Positions 51,000 to 60,063 of a DNA stretch of 64,000 nt are shown here, one piece after another. The DNA comes from Furfurilactobacillus entadae (GTDB lineage Bacteria > Bacillota > Bacilli > Lactobacillales > Lactobacillaceae). Position 1 is the first letter of the stretch. Each line of letters opens with the position of its first letter. Under the pieces are notes generated by a model. The model saw only the letters and a program-made list of their open reading frames with translations. It was not told the origin of the DNA and searched no databases. The stretch lies in NCBI RefSeq assembly GCF_045862745.1, contig NZ_BQXN01000002.1:83610-147609 (forward strand). Direction: 5' to 3'. Both the position numbers and the translations under genes were made by a program.

Positions 51000-51065
51000 C
51001 CCAAAACAATTGAGAACCACACTGTGGTTGGATTAGTCTTAATGATGAAAAAGGGGGGCGACAGC

Positions 51066-51509
51066 ATGAAAGTGACGTTTGACATTGTTAAACAGATGGT
51101 TGAACCGTTTGTCACCATTACGGCGATGCAAAAAACACCAGATTTAATTGAATTGGGGCAAACGATTGAAGATTTTTCAACGTTATTAATGATCGAAGGG
51201 CACCACGATGACCGAACCGTTAGCATTGCCATTGCTGACGTGATTCGTTTTCATACCGCTGGGAAAAGCGTTGTGTGTGAAACAGCTACGGGGACTTACC
51301 AAATTCGTCAGCGCATTTATGAACTGGCGGAGCGGTTATCAAAGCGCTTGTTTATTCAGATTTCAAGTTCAGAAATTGTTCGAATTTCATGCATCAAACA
51401 GTTTGACCTGGGCCGTGGTGGCATCTTTTTGGTGCGGTTAACCTCTGATGAGGTGACTTATACCTCACGGCGATATGCACAAACGCTTAAACGGAGGTTA
51501 CTAAAATGA
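51066..51509 (+). CDS. LytTR-domain DNA-binding regulator
   Basis: A 147-residue regulator without a receiver domain. The first 45 residues are of unknown role; the LytTR beta-fold covers about 48-147 (VSIAIADVIRFHTAGKSVVCET, FIQISSSEIVRISCIKQFD, and the closing SRRYAQTLKRRLL). It overlaps by four bases a four-helix DUF3021 protein. This pairing is the two-gene LytTR regulatory system known from streptococci (HdrRM, BrsRM) and other firmicutes, in which the membrane protein holds the regulator inactive. The ATG at 51066 follows GGGGGG; the frame is open 42 bases upstream without a site. Targets are unknown. Confidence 0.88.
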   Translation: MKVTFDIVKQMVEPFVTITAMQKTPDLIELGQTIEDFSTLLMIEGHHDDRTVSIAIADVIRFHTAGKSVVCETATGTYQIRQRIYELAERLSKRLFIQISSSEIVRISCIKQFDLGRGGIFLVRLTSDEVTYTSRRYAQTLKRRLLK

Positions 51510-51961
51510 AAAAAATGGGCGCAAGAATTGGTTTTGGCGTTATCGTTGGCATCACAGTTGGTTACCTGATCGCCTTATTCTTCTCGGTTGTTGAACAAAC
51601 AAAGTCGTTTTATCCCTCATCCCCTTGGTTCACGCAGCACTTCACGTCGTTAACAACGGCAACACTGGCATCAACGGGGCTATGGATCATGATTGGTGTC
51701 ATGTTTAGTTTGGCGGGAATGGTCTTTGATCAAGAACGGTGGAGCATCACGAAGCAAACGGTCGTCCACTTTAGTGTGACGTTTGTTTTATTCACACCGT
51801 TAGCCATTATCTGTGGCTGGTTTCCACTTAACGTGGGGTGGTTGATCGGCTATACAGTGATCTACGTGGTCGTTTACATTACCATTTGGTTGAGTAGTAT
51901 GATGAGAGCCAAACAAATCGTCAAGCGGTTAAACAAGTCACTCCCTGATGTGCGGCAATGA
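51506..51961 (+). CDS. DUF3021 family four-helix membrane protein
   Basis: A 151-residue protein with four membrane helices (about 8-30, 50-75, 88-108 and 113-132) and a basic C-terminal tail. It matches the DUF3021 family, typically encoded with a LytTR regulator and thought to inhibit it at the membrane. Translation is coupled through the ATGA overlap, with GGAGG within the regulator's last codons. What relieves the inhibition is not visible. Confidence 0.85.
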   Translation: MKKMGARIGFGVIVGITVGYLIALFFSVVEQTKSFYPSSPWFTQHFTSLTTATLASTGLWIMIGVMFSLAGMVFDQERWSITKQTVVHFSVTFVLFTPLAIICGWFPLNVGWLIGYTVIYVVVYITIWLSSMMRAKQIVKRLNKSLPDVRQ

Positions 51962-52101
51962 GTGACTAAACGGGAATGTCGCGGGCGCCCTAAGGACCGG
52001 TTAAACAAGTCAATTTTAGTGTGAACGCATGATGATCCGAACGGTTCGGTCAGCACATCTGATGCTGCCAAACATTCGGATCTTTTTGGGCTTATTTCGT
52101 G
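51962..52101 (+). terminator. Gap after DUF3021 with terminator hairpin (52034-52088)
   Basis: No gene is visible in the 307 bases before uvrB. GATCCGAA (52034-52041) pairs with TTCGGATC (52075-52082) and is followed by TTTTT; the long loop contains a further small CAGCA/TGCTG hairpin. This should terminate the LytTR-DUF3021 message. Confidence 0.7.
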
Positions 52102-52127
52102 CGAAAGTATGTTCGCTGTGCTATCAT
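52102..52127 (+). promoter_or_regulatory. LexA (DinR) box and extended -10 upstream of uvrB
   Basis: CGAAAGTATGTTCG (52102-52115) differs from the Gram-positive SOS box CGAACnnnnGTTCG at one consensus position. TGC-TATCAT, an extended -10, follows at 52119-52127, so LexA would cover the -35/spacer region. Confidence 0.6.
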
Positions 52128-52183
52128 AAATACGCTATCTAAACGCATTCGTGTGACGTGTTTGCCATAGCCGATCGTTTTCG

Positions 52184-52212
52184 TTGGTCCGGCTTGACAG
52201 ACCTGTTACACT
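52184..52212 (+). promoter_or_regulatory. Second uvrB promoter
   Basis: TTGGTC (52184-52189), a 17-bp spacer and TACACT (52207-52212) preceded by TGT, 57 bases before uvrB. Confidence 0.5.
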
Positions 52213-52268
52213 AATGGGACGACAATAATGATGAACTCGACAACGCACATAAAGGGGGAGACGTTAGG

Positions 52269-54269
52269 ATGATTGAACGTCAAGCTGATCGTAAATTTGA
52301 CCTTGTTTCAAAGTACAAACCGACTGGTGATCAGCCGGCAGCAATTAATCAGTTGACCACGGGAATCGAGAGTGGCAAAAAGGCCCAGATTTTGATGGGG
52401 GCAACTGGAACCGGGAAGACGTTCACGATTAGTAACGTCATTGCCAACGTCAACAAACCGACGTTGGTGCTCTCACACAATAAGACACTGGCCGGACAGT
52501 TGTACGGTGAATTCAAGGAGTTCTTCCCCAATAACGCGGTGGAATACTTTGTTTCATACTATGATTACTACCAGCCAGAAGCCTACGTGCCTTCTTCTGA
52601 TACCTACATTGAAAAGGATTCGGCAATTAATGACGAGATCGATAAGTTGCGGAACTCAGCAACCAGTTCGTTACTTGAACGTAATGATACGATCGTTGTG
52701 GCGTCCGTTTCTTCCATCTTTGGTTTAGGGGACCCACACCAGTATAAGGATCACGTCATTTCATTGCGGATCGGGCAGACGATCGAACGAAATGACTTTA
52801 TGCGCAAGCTGGTCGACATTCAGTTTGAACGTAACGACATTGATTTCCAGCGGGGCCGGTTCCGGGTCCACGGCGACATTGTGGAAGTGTTCCCAGCCTC
52901 TGAAGACCAACGGGCCTTGCGGATTGAATTCTTTGGTGACGAAATCGACCGGATGCGTGAAGTTGACGCCCTTACTGGTGAAGTGATCGGTGATCGTGAC
53001 CACATCACCATTTTCCCGGCGACCCACTTCATGACAAACGATGCGATTATGGATCACGCCATCACAACGATTGGCGACGAATTAACGGACCGATTGGCCG
53101 TTTTAAATGATCAGGGCAAGCTTCTTGAAGCGCAACGACTTCAGCAACGGACGACGTATGACCTGGAAATGATGAAGGAAATGGGATATACGAGTGGAAT
53201 CGAAAACTACTCGCGGCATATGGACGGTCGTGCTCCCGGGGAGCCGCCGTTTACGCTCCTTGATTTCTTCCCGAAGGATTTTCTGATCGTTGTGGATGAA
53301 AGTCACGTGACGATGCCACAGGTTCGGGGAATGTACAAGGGTGACCGGTCACGGAAACAAATGCTGGTGGACTATGGTTTCCGGTTGCCAAGCGCGTTGG
53401 ACAACCGGCCATTGAAGATCGATGAATTTGAGCAACACGTGAACCAGGTTGTGTACATGTCCGCCACACCAGGGGATTATGAACGCGAACAAACGGATAC
53501 GGTTGTGCAGCAAATTATTCGGCCAACCGGTTTACTGGACCCCACCATTGAGGTGCGGCCAATTATGGGCCAAATTGATGACCTGGTTGGTGAAATCAAC
53601 AAACGGATCGAAAAGCATGAACGAACGTTTGTAACCACCATGACTAAAAAGATGGCGGAAGATTTGACGGACTACTTGAAGGATCTCGGGATTCGGGTTC
53701 GTTATCTTCATAGTGACATCAAAACGCTGGAACGTACGCAAATCATTCGGGATCTCCGACTTGGTAAGTTTGACGTTCTGGTTGGGATCAACCTTTTGCG
53801 GGAAGGAATTGACGTGCCGGAAGTTTCACTGGTCGCCATCCTGGATGCAGATAAGGAAGGGTTCTTGCGGAACGAACGGTCATTGATTCAAACGATCGGG
53901 CGGGCGGCCAGAAACGCTAACGGCTCCGTCATTATGTATGCAGATTCAATTACCGGCTCGATGCAAGCAGCCATTGACGAGACAAAACGGCGGCGGTCAC
54001 TGCAAGAAGCCTATAACGAGGAACATCACATCACGCCAACAACGATCGTTAAGCCAATTCGTGATAACATCACGATCACCGCACCGACGGGTGAAGGGCA
54101 GCACGAATCGACGTTTAGCGAGGATGATTTTGATAATTTGAGTAAGGCTGATCAGGATGCAATGTTGGCTGGTTTGAACAAGCAAATGCAAGAAGCCGCC
54201 AAGAAGTTAGACTTCGAAGAAGCGGCGAACCTCCGTGACACAATCATGGAATTGACGGCCAAACAATAA
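52269..54269 (+). CDS. uvrB: Excinuclease ABC subunit B
   Basis: A 666-residue damage-verification helicase of nucleotide excision repair. Walker A GATGTGKT is at 44-51, the beta-hairpin YYDYYQPEAYVP follows, and the C-terminal UVR coiled coil (about 628-663, LNKQMQEAAKKLDFEEAANLRDTIMEL) binds UvrC. GGGGGAG precedes the start. uvrA follows after 21 bases; both should be induced from the LexA-type promoter. Confidence 0.98.
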   Translation: MIERQADRKFDLVSKYKPTGDQPAAINQLTTGIESGKKAQILMGATGTGKTFTISNVIANVNKPTLVLSHNKTLAGQLYGEFKEFFPNNAVEYFVSYYDYYQPEAYVPSSDTYIEKDSAINDEIDKLRNSATSSLLERNDTIVVASVSSIFGLGDPHQYKDHVISLRIGQTIERNDFMRKLVDIQFERNDIDFQRGRFRVHGDIVEVFPASEDQRALRIEFFGDEIDRMREVDALTGEVIGDRDHITIFPATHFMTNDAIMDHAITTIGDELTDRLAVLNDQGKLLEAQRLQQRTTYDLEMMKEMGYTSGIENYSRHMDGRAPGEPPFTLLDFFPKDFLIVVDESHVTMPQVRGMYKGDRSRKQMLVDYGFRLPSALDNRPLKIDEFEQHVNQVVYMSATPGDYEREQTDTVVQQIIRPTGLLDPTIEVRPIMGQIDDLVGEINKRIEKHERTFVTTMTKKMAEDLTDYLKDLGIRVRYLHSDIKTLERTQIIRDLRLGKFDVLVGINLLREGIDVPEVSLVAILDADKEGFLRNERSLIQTIGRAARNANGSVIMYADSITGSMQAAIDETKRRRSLQEAYNEEHHITPTTIVKPIRDNITITAPTGEGQHESTFSEDDFDNLSKADQDAMLAGLNKQMQEAAKKLDFEEAANLRDTIMELTAKQ

Positions 54270-54290
54270 CGGCAACAAGGTAGGGGAAGC

Positions 54291-57158
54291 ATGGCAAATA
54301 ACGATAAAATTGTGATCCATGGGGCACGTGCCCATAATTTAAAGAACATCGACGTAACGATTCCACGGGATAAGCTTGTGGTCATCACGGGGCTCTCGGG
54401 CTCCGGAAAGAGTTCGTTAGCGTTTGATACGTTGTACGCTGAAGGCCAGCGCCGTTACGTTGAGAGTTTGTCAGCGTACGCCCGGCAATTCTTGGGCCAG
54501 ATGGACAAGCCAGACGTTGATTCGATCGACGGGCTTAGTCCAGCAATTTCGATTGACCAGAAGACAACCAGTAAGAACCCCCGGTCAACGGTGGGAACCG
54601 TAACAGAAATCAACGACTACCTGCGGCTTCTCTGGGCGCGGGTCGGCACCCCCATTTGTCCAAACGACGGGACGGAAATTACCAGTCAGTCCGTTGAACA
54701 AATGGTGGATCAGGTCCTGGCCTTACCAGAGCGGACGCGGCTTCAGATTCTGTCACCAATCGTGCGGCGCAAGAAGGGCCAGCACACAAAAGTGTTTGAA
54801 AAGATCAAGCGCGAAGGGTTCGTTCGGGTCCAAGTCGATGGTGAAACAATGGACGTCGATGAAGTACCTGAATTGGATAAGAACAAGTACCACAGCATCA
54901 ACATTGTGATTGACCGGATCGTAGTGCGGCCCGACAGCGACAGTCGTAGCCGGCTGTTTGATTCATTTGAAGCAGCGTTACGGTTGAGTGATGGGTACGC
55001 CACGGTTGATGTGATCGATGGTGATCCATTACAGTTTTCCGAACACTACTCATGTCCAATTTGTGGCTTTACCGTTGGTGAATTAGAACCACGGTTGTTC
55101 TCCTTTAACGCACCAGTTGGTGCCTGCCCAGATTGTGAAGGACTCGGTGTCAAACTAGAAGTTGATGAAGATCTCGTGGTGCCAGACCGGACCAAGACTT
55201 TACGTGATGGGGCCTTGGAACCATGGAATCCGATTAGTTCAATGTACTATCCAAGCATGCTTGAACAGTTTGCGGAACAAAACAAGATTGACATGGACAC
55301 GCCATTTGGCAAATTACCGAAGAAGCAGCGTGACATGGTGTTATACGGAACGACGAAGACCTTCCACTTCCATTACGAAAACGATTTTGGCGGGGTTCGT
55401 GACGTTGACGCTGAGTTTGAGGGCGTAATGAACAACATCTCACGGCGTTACAAAGAGACGAACTCTGACTTTACTCGTGACCAAATGCGGCAGTACATGA
55501 CTGAATTGACGTGTCAAACGTGTCACGGTTACCGGTTGAATCGGCAGGCGCTAGCCGTTAAGATCAACGGCCGGCACATTGGTGAAGTGTCCGAAATGGC
55601 CATTAGTGACGAAGTGCCGTTCTTTAATGAACTGACCCTCGGTGAACAAAATCGTGTGATCGCGGAACCCATCGTTAAGGAAATTCGTGATCGGTTAACG
55701 TTCCTTGAAAACGTTGGCCTGGATTACCTGACGTTGAGTCGGTCTGCCCGGACCTTGTCTGGTGGGGAAGCCCAACGGATTCGATTAGCCACGCAAATCG
55801 GCTCGAACCTTTCCGGGGTCCTGTACATCCTGGATGAACCATCCATCGGACTTCATCAACGTGATAATGACCGGTTGATCAGTTCATTGAAGCGGATGCG
55901 TGACCTTGGGAACACACTGATTGTTGTTGAACATGATGAAGATACCATGTTGGCCGCTGATTACTTGATTGATATCGGCCCTGGTGCTGGTGAAAACGGG
56001 GGCCGTGTGATGGCCGCCGGTACACCAAAGCAGGTTGCCCGCAGCACGAAATCATTGACCGGGAAGTATTTGTCCGGGAAAGATTTCATTCCGGTTCCGT
56101 TAACGCGGCGCACCGGTAACGGGAAGGCAATCGAGTTGAAGGGTGCTTCAGAAAATAACCTGAAGGACGTGGATGTCCGCTTCCCGCTGGGCGAAATGAC
56201 CGTCGTGACCGGTGTGTCTGGTTCCGGGAAGTCGACGTTAGTGAACTCGATCCTGGAAAAAGTTTTAGCACAGAAGTTGAACAATAACTCGGCTAAGCCA
56301 GGAAAGTACCGGAGTGTGGCCGGCATTAAGAACATTGAAAAGATCGTGGACATCGACCAATCACCAATCGGCCGGACGCCACGGTCGAACCCGGCAACGT
56401 ATACCGGGGTCTTTGATGATATTCGTGACTTGTTCGCGCAAACGAACGAAGCTAAGCTTCGTGGGTATCAAAAGGGCCGGTTCTCGTTTAACACTAAGGG
56501 TGGCCGTTGTGAAGCGTGCCATGGTGACGGGATTTTAAAGATTGAAATGAACTTCTTGCCGGATGTTTATGTTCCTTGTGAAGTTTGTCATGGATCACGG
56601 TATAACTCCGAAACCATGGAAGTGACGTACAAGGGAAAGAACATCGCTGACGTTTTGAACATGACGGTTTCTGAAGGACTGGCCTTCTTTGCCGCAATTC
56701 CAAAGATTACCCGGAAGTTGCAAACCATCGTTGATGTTGGTTTAGGCTACGTTCACCTTGGCCAGTCCGCAACCACGTTGTCTGGTGGGGAAGCGCAACG
56801 GATGAAGTTGGCTTCTGAATTACACAAGAAGGCAAATGGGCGAAACTTCTACATTTTAGATGAACCAACGACGGGGTTGCACACGGATGACATTAAACGG
56901 TTATTGGGTGTGCTTCATCGGTTGGTGGACAATGGCAATACCGTCTTGATCATTGAACACAACCTTGATGTTATCAAGACGGCCGATCATTTGATCGACC
57001 TTGGCCCCGAGGGAGGTGCCGGCGGTGGAACCATTCTGGCCACCGGAACACCTGAAGAAATTGCTGAGGTGCCAACAAGTTATACTGGGCGGTATTTAAA
57101 GCCAGTGTTGGAACGCGATAAGGCGCGGACTGTCGCCGCTGCTGAAGCAACAAAGTAA
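54291..57158 (+). CDS. uvrA: Excinuclease ABC subunit A
   Basis: A 955-residue damage-recognition ATPase with two ABC modules. Walker A sites are GLSGSGKS (34-41) and GVSGSGKST (about 640). Zinc modules appear as CPICGF/CPDCEG and CEACHGDG/CEVCHGSR, and both LSGGEAQR signatures are intact. The C-terminus has an Ala-rich tail as in other lactobacilli. It ends the uvrBA unit before a strong terminator. Confidence 0.98.
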   Translation: MANNDKIVIHGARAHNLKNIDVTIPRDKLVVITGLSGSGKSSLAFDTLYAEGQRRYVESLSAYARQFLGQMDKPDVDSIDGLSPAISIDQKTTSKNPRSTVGTVTEINDYLRLLWARVGTPICPNDGTEITSQSVEQMVDQVLALPERTRLQILSPIVRRKKGQHTKVFEKIKREGFVRVQVDGETMDVDEVPELDKNKYHSINIVIDRIVVRPDSDSRSRLFDSFEAALRLSDGYATVDVIDGDPLQFSEHYSCPICGFTVGELEPRLFSFNAPVGACPDCEGLGVKLEVDEDLVVPDRTKTLRDGALEPWNPISSMYYPSMLEQFAEQNKIDMDTPFGKLPKKQRDMVLYGTTKTFHFHYENDFGGVRDVDAEFEGVMNNISRRYKETNSDFTRDQMRQYMTELTCQTCHGYRLNRQALAVKINGRHIGEVSEMAISDEVPFFNELTLGEQNRVIAEPIVKEIRDRLTFLENVGLDYLTLSRSARTLSGGEAQRIRLATQIGSNLSGVLYILDEPSIGLHQRDNDRLISSLKRMRDLGNTLIVVEHDEDTMLAADYLIDIGPGAGENGGRVMAAGTPKQVARSTKSLTGKYLSGKDFIPVPLTRRTGNGKAIELKGASENNLKDVDVRFPLGEMTVVTGVSGSGKSTLVNSILEKVLAQKLNNNSAKPGKYRSVAGIKNIEKIVDIDQSPIGRTPRSNPATYTGVFDDIRDLFAQTNEAKLRGYQKGRFSFNTKGGRCEACHGDGILKIEMNFLPDVYVPCEVCHGSRYNSETMEVTYKGKNIADVLNMTVSEGLAFFAAIPKITRKLQTIVDVGLGYVHLGQSATTLSGGEAQRMKLASELHKKANGRNFYILDEPTTGLHTDDIKRLLGVLHRLVDNGNTVLIIEHNLDVIKTADHLIDLGPEGGAGGGTILATGTPEEIAEVPTSYTGRYLKPVLERDKARTVAAAEATK

Positions 57159-57203
57159 CTCATTTTAAATGAATTAAGCTGGTGGTTTACCAGCTCCAAA
57201 AGC

Positions 57204-57245
57204 GCACCTGATGAATCAATCGTGATTCGTCAGGTGCTTTTTTTA
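57204..57245 (+). terminator. uvrBA terminator
   Basis: A perfect 15-bp stem with a G·U or two (57204-57218 with 57223-57237) around ATCG, then a T-run of eight. Confidence 0.92.
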
Positions 57246-57337
57246 CATTTAAAGCCGAACGATTCTCGATAAAAATATTGATTTTCATAAGTAATGTGAA
57301 TACAAAAAAGTTATCATTATTTTTTAATTATCAATGA

Positions 57338-57366
57338 TTGCGCCGGTGTGATGCCTCTGCTACACT
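57338..57366 (+). promoter_or_regulatory. Promoter of the APC permease gene
   Basis: TTGCGC (57338-57343), a 17-bp spacer and TACACT (57361-57366) preceded by TGC. The AT-rich stretch 57246-57337 before it shows nothing else. Confidence 0.6.
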
Positions 57367-57445
57367 TAGCTATATTGAAAGACGCGGGGCGTGATCAGTA
57401 AATGATGTGCTGATTACGAACATTCGCGTGAAAAGGGGACCGTGA

Positions 57446-58780
57446 ATGGCAGAAACACAGTTAAAACGCTCATTAGGCCTATGGTCGGCGTTAGCATTAG
57501 TGATTGGAACCGTAATTGGTTCGGGGATCTTTTTTAAACAAGCGTCAGTGCTTCAGATGACGGGGTCAACAAATTTAGCCTTGCTGGCGTGGTTTCTTGG
57601 TGGGGTCATTACACTTGCCGACGGGCTAACGCTTTCGGAAATTGGATCACAATTTCCGCATACAGGTGGGTTATATCAGTACATGGCGCACATTTACGGT
57701 GAGTTATGGGGCTTTTTATCCGGGTGGATGCAGATTATCGTGTATGCACCGGCCATCGTTGGATCAATTGCCGGGTACTTAGGTCTTCTTGTGGTCAACT
57801 TCTTTGGCCTGGGAGCCGCGTGGAAAGCGCCAATTGCCATTGGAACCATCGTGGTGATCGCACTGTTAAACATGCTTGAAAATCGTTATGGTGCAGCCTT
57901 TGCCATCGTAACAACCATTTGTAAGTTGCTGCCGATCGTTGCCATTATTGTTTTTGGATTATTTTTTGGTCATGAACAAGCAATTGGTGAGACGGTAGCC
58001 GGAATTCATCAGAGCGTGGGGAACTTTGGTGTGGCGGTACTGGGGACCATTTTTGCGTACGACGGATGGATTCTGATTACGAACCTTGGTGGCGAGCTCA
58101 AACGGCCTGAACGGTTGCTACCACTGGCCATCATCATCGGGATTTTGATCATTATCGTGCTGTACCTTGGCGTGACGTTTGGAATCTTCCGGTCGCTTAG
58201 TGCCAATAAAATTAACGAGTTAGGGCAAAACGCCACCGCCTACTTTGCATTGAATGCGTTTGGCAGCTTTGGTGGACGCCTGGTCAACATCGGGATCATG
58301 GTTTCAATTATTGGTGCCTTGAATGGAAAAATGATGACGTTCCCGCGGATCTATTACGCCATGGCAGCGAAAAAACAGCTTCCGTTTGCCAAACAAATTG
58401 CGCATCTGAACCGCCGGACACAAACGCCGGTGGTGGCGACCTGCATCCTTTTGGTGTTAACAAGTGCCATGATTTTAACGGTGGATACTGACCGGCTTTC
58501 GGAACTGTGTATCTTCGTGATGTACAGTTTTTACATCGCCGCGTTTGCCGGGGTGTTCATCCTGCGGCACCGTAATGGTGGTGCGCCACAAGGCTTTAAG
58601 ATCCCGCTGTACCCGGTTGTCCCGGTAGTCGCCATTCTTGGGACGGGATTTGTGGTGATCAGTGAACTGTGCTTTGATGTCACCGGAACGTTGATTTCGA
58701 TTATTTTTATTGCGTTGGGGATTCCCCTGTATTATTGGCTCAAACATCACTATGGTAATGATGAAATTGATGTCATTTAA
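57446..58780 (+). CDS. APC family amino acid permease (LAT/SteT-like)
   Basis: A 444-residue permease with 12 membrane helices. The first helix has the substrate-binding GTVIGSGIFF, and helix six begins IFAYDGWI. These features and the ELKRPERLLPLAI loop place it with LAT-type exchangers such as SteT of B. subtilis (serine/threonine exchange). The true substrate cannot be read from sequence. GGGGACC precedes the start. Single gene with its own promoter and terminator. Confidence 0.87.
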   Translation: MAETQLKRSLGLWSALALVIGTVIGSGIFFKQASVLQMTGSTNLALLAWFLGGVITLADGLTLSEIGSQFPHTGGLYQYMAHIYGELWGFLSGWMQIIVYAPAIVGSIAGYLGLLVVNFFGLGAAWKAPIAIGTIVVIALLNMLENRYGAAFAIVTTICKLLPIVAIIVFGLFFGHEQAIGETVAGIHQSVGNFGVAVLGTIFAYDGWILITNLGGELKRPERLLPLAIIIGILIIIVLYLGVTFGIFRSLSANKINELGQNATAYFALNAFGSFGGRLVNIGIMVSIIGALNGKMMTFPRIYYAMAAKKQLPFAKQIAHLNRRTQTPVVATCILLVLTSAMILTVDTDRLSELCIFVMYSFYIAAFAGVFILRHRNGGAPQGFKIPLYPVVPVVAILGTGFVVISELCFDVTGTLISIIFIALGIPLYYWLKHHYGNDEIDVI

Positions 58781-58798
58781 TCAAAATTATTTTAAGAC

Positions 58799-58840
58799 GG
58801 TGTGGGTAATGAATTTATTTATTACTCATGCCTTTTTTTG
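58799..58840 (+). terminator. Permease terminator
   Basis: A stem of about 14 bp with several G·U pairs (58799-58813 with 58819-58832), then seven T residues. Confidence 0.8.
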
Positions 58841-58904
58841 TGGCCGGAAGAAACGGGGTGGAACTTTAGTTTTCGTAACGTTTTTAAGTGCCATTGTTGA
58901 ACGG

Positions 58905-58913
58905 TGGTAAAAT
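58905..58913 (+). promoter_or_regulatory. Extended -10 before the YibE/F genes
   Basis: TGG followed by TAAAAT, 32 bases before the first YibE/F gene; no clear -35. Confidence 0.45.
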
Positions 58914-58944
58914 GGGACCAGCATTGACGCAGGAGGTAAAGAAA

Positions 58945-60063
58945 ATGGCGGCAAGACGGCTTCGGCGGCCAAGTTGGTGGCTAACCATCGCGGTAGTTTT
59001 ACTGGGGGGATTGATGGTGATCGGTGTGGCACATAATGCCCGACTCTATCATCAACCGATCGTTCGAATTACGAAGGTCAATAACGAACGCGCAATCACC
59101 CAACGCGATGAATTTCAAAACGATGATCGAACAGTGACACAAAAGCTGAGTGGGGTGGTGCTTAACACCACCCATCGTGGTCAGCATGTGACCATGACAA
59201 ACGTGACCAGCCTATCTGGGGCGGAGGATCAACGCTACCACGTTGGGAGTCAGGTGTTTATCTCCACCCCTCACCGTGGACAACAACCGACCATTTCGGG
59301 CATGAAACGGGATGTCGTCATCGCATTACTTGCGTGGCTAGTTGTCAGTTTGCTCCTCCTGGGAATGCAATTTTCAGGACTAATGGCCATTGTCTCTGTG
59401 AGCGTTAATGCAGTGCTCTTTTTTGCGGCCATTAATTTACAGCTGTCCCTTAAAAACGGGAATGTCTTTGTCATCTTTAGTTTTGTGGCAGTTCTCTTTG
59501 CCGCGCTCACGCTGTGGTTGGTTTTGGGCTGGCGAAAGCAGACTTTGATTACGCTCATTGCGACACTGAGCGGAACGGCCTTATCCATCATCATTAGTTT
59601 AATCGTGTTTGCAGTGACCCATGAACGGGGAATGCATTACGAGGGGTTGCAGTACGTCACGACCTTGCCGCGGCCACTATTTTTAGCGGAGACCTTAATC
59701 GGCTCACTAGGAGCGGTGATGGACGAGTCGACTGATATTGTGGCGACTTTATTTGAGCTGCATAATGAACGACCAGATCTTTCGCGCCAACAACTCTTTG
59801 TCTCCGGCCGTAACGTTGGCCGCTCGATCATGGGCCCACTGATTAACGTTCTGTTTTTAATTTTTGTGGCCGATACGTTTCCACTGACGCTGCTTTACCT
59901 CAAAAACGGAAATAACTGGGGCTATACATACCGAATGAACATGTCGATGGGGGTCTTTCAAAGTTTGATTAGTGGACTGGGGATCGTGTTAGCGATTCCG
60001 GTTGCTAGCTTTGTGGCAAGCCGCCTCATGAAGAAGGGACAGACAGCAAATGACAACGTTTAG
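58945..60063 (+). CDS. YibE/F family membrane protein (with N-terminal extracellular domain)
   Basis: A 372-residue protein. After one helix (about 12-32) comes an extracellular beta-rich segment of about 90 residues, then about seven more helices. The motif SLGAVMDESTDIVATLFEL and SGRNVGRSIMGPLINVLFLIFV are those of the YibE/F family (PF07907), whose function is not known. The ATG at 58945 has AGGAGG at ideal distance; an in-frame ATG 57 bases upstream lies before the predicted transcription start. It overlaps the next gene by 14 bases. Confidence 0.85.
   Translation: MAARRLRRPSWWLTIAVVLLGGLMVIGVAHNARLYHQPIVRITKVNNERAITQRDEFQNDDRTVTQKLSGVVLNTTHRGQHVTMTNVTSLSGAEDQRYHVGSQVFISTPHRGQQPTISGMKRDVVIALLAWLVVSLLLLGMQFSGLMAIVSVSVNAVLFFAAINLQLSLKNGNVFVIFSFVAVLFAALTLWLVLGWRKQTLITLIATLSGTALSIIISLIVFAVTHERGMHYEGLQYVTTLPRPLFLAETLIGSLGAVMDESTDIVATLFELHNERPDLSRQQLFVSGRNVGRSIMGPLINVLFLIFVADTFPLTLLYLKNGNNWGYTYRMNMSMGVFQSLISGLGIVLAIPVASFVASRLMKKGQTANDNV

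Noticed and set aside
52036..52048. CCGAACGGTTCGG as a LexA operator
   Set aside because: The palindrome lacks the four-base spacer of the SOS box and forms part of the terminator hairpin region after the DUF3021 gene.
52194..52199. Perfect TTGACA before uvrB as a -35 element
   Set aside because: No -10-like hexamer lies 16-18 bases downstream; TTGGTC at 52184 with TGT-TACACT at the right distance is better.
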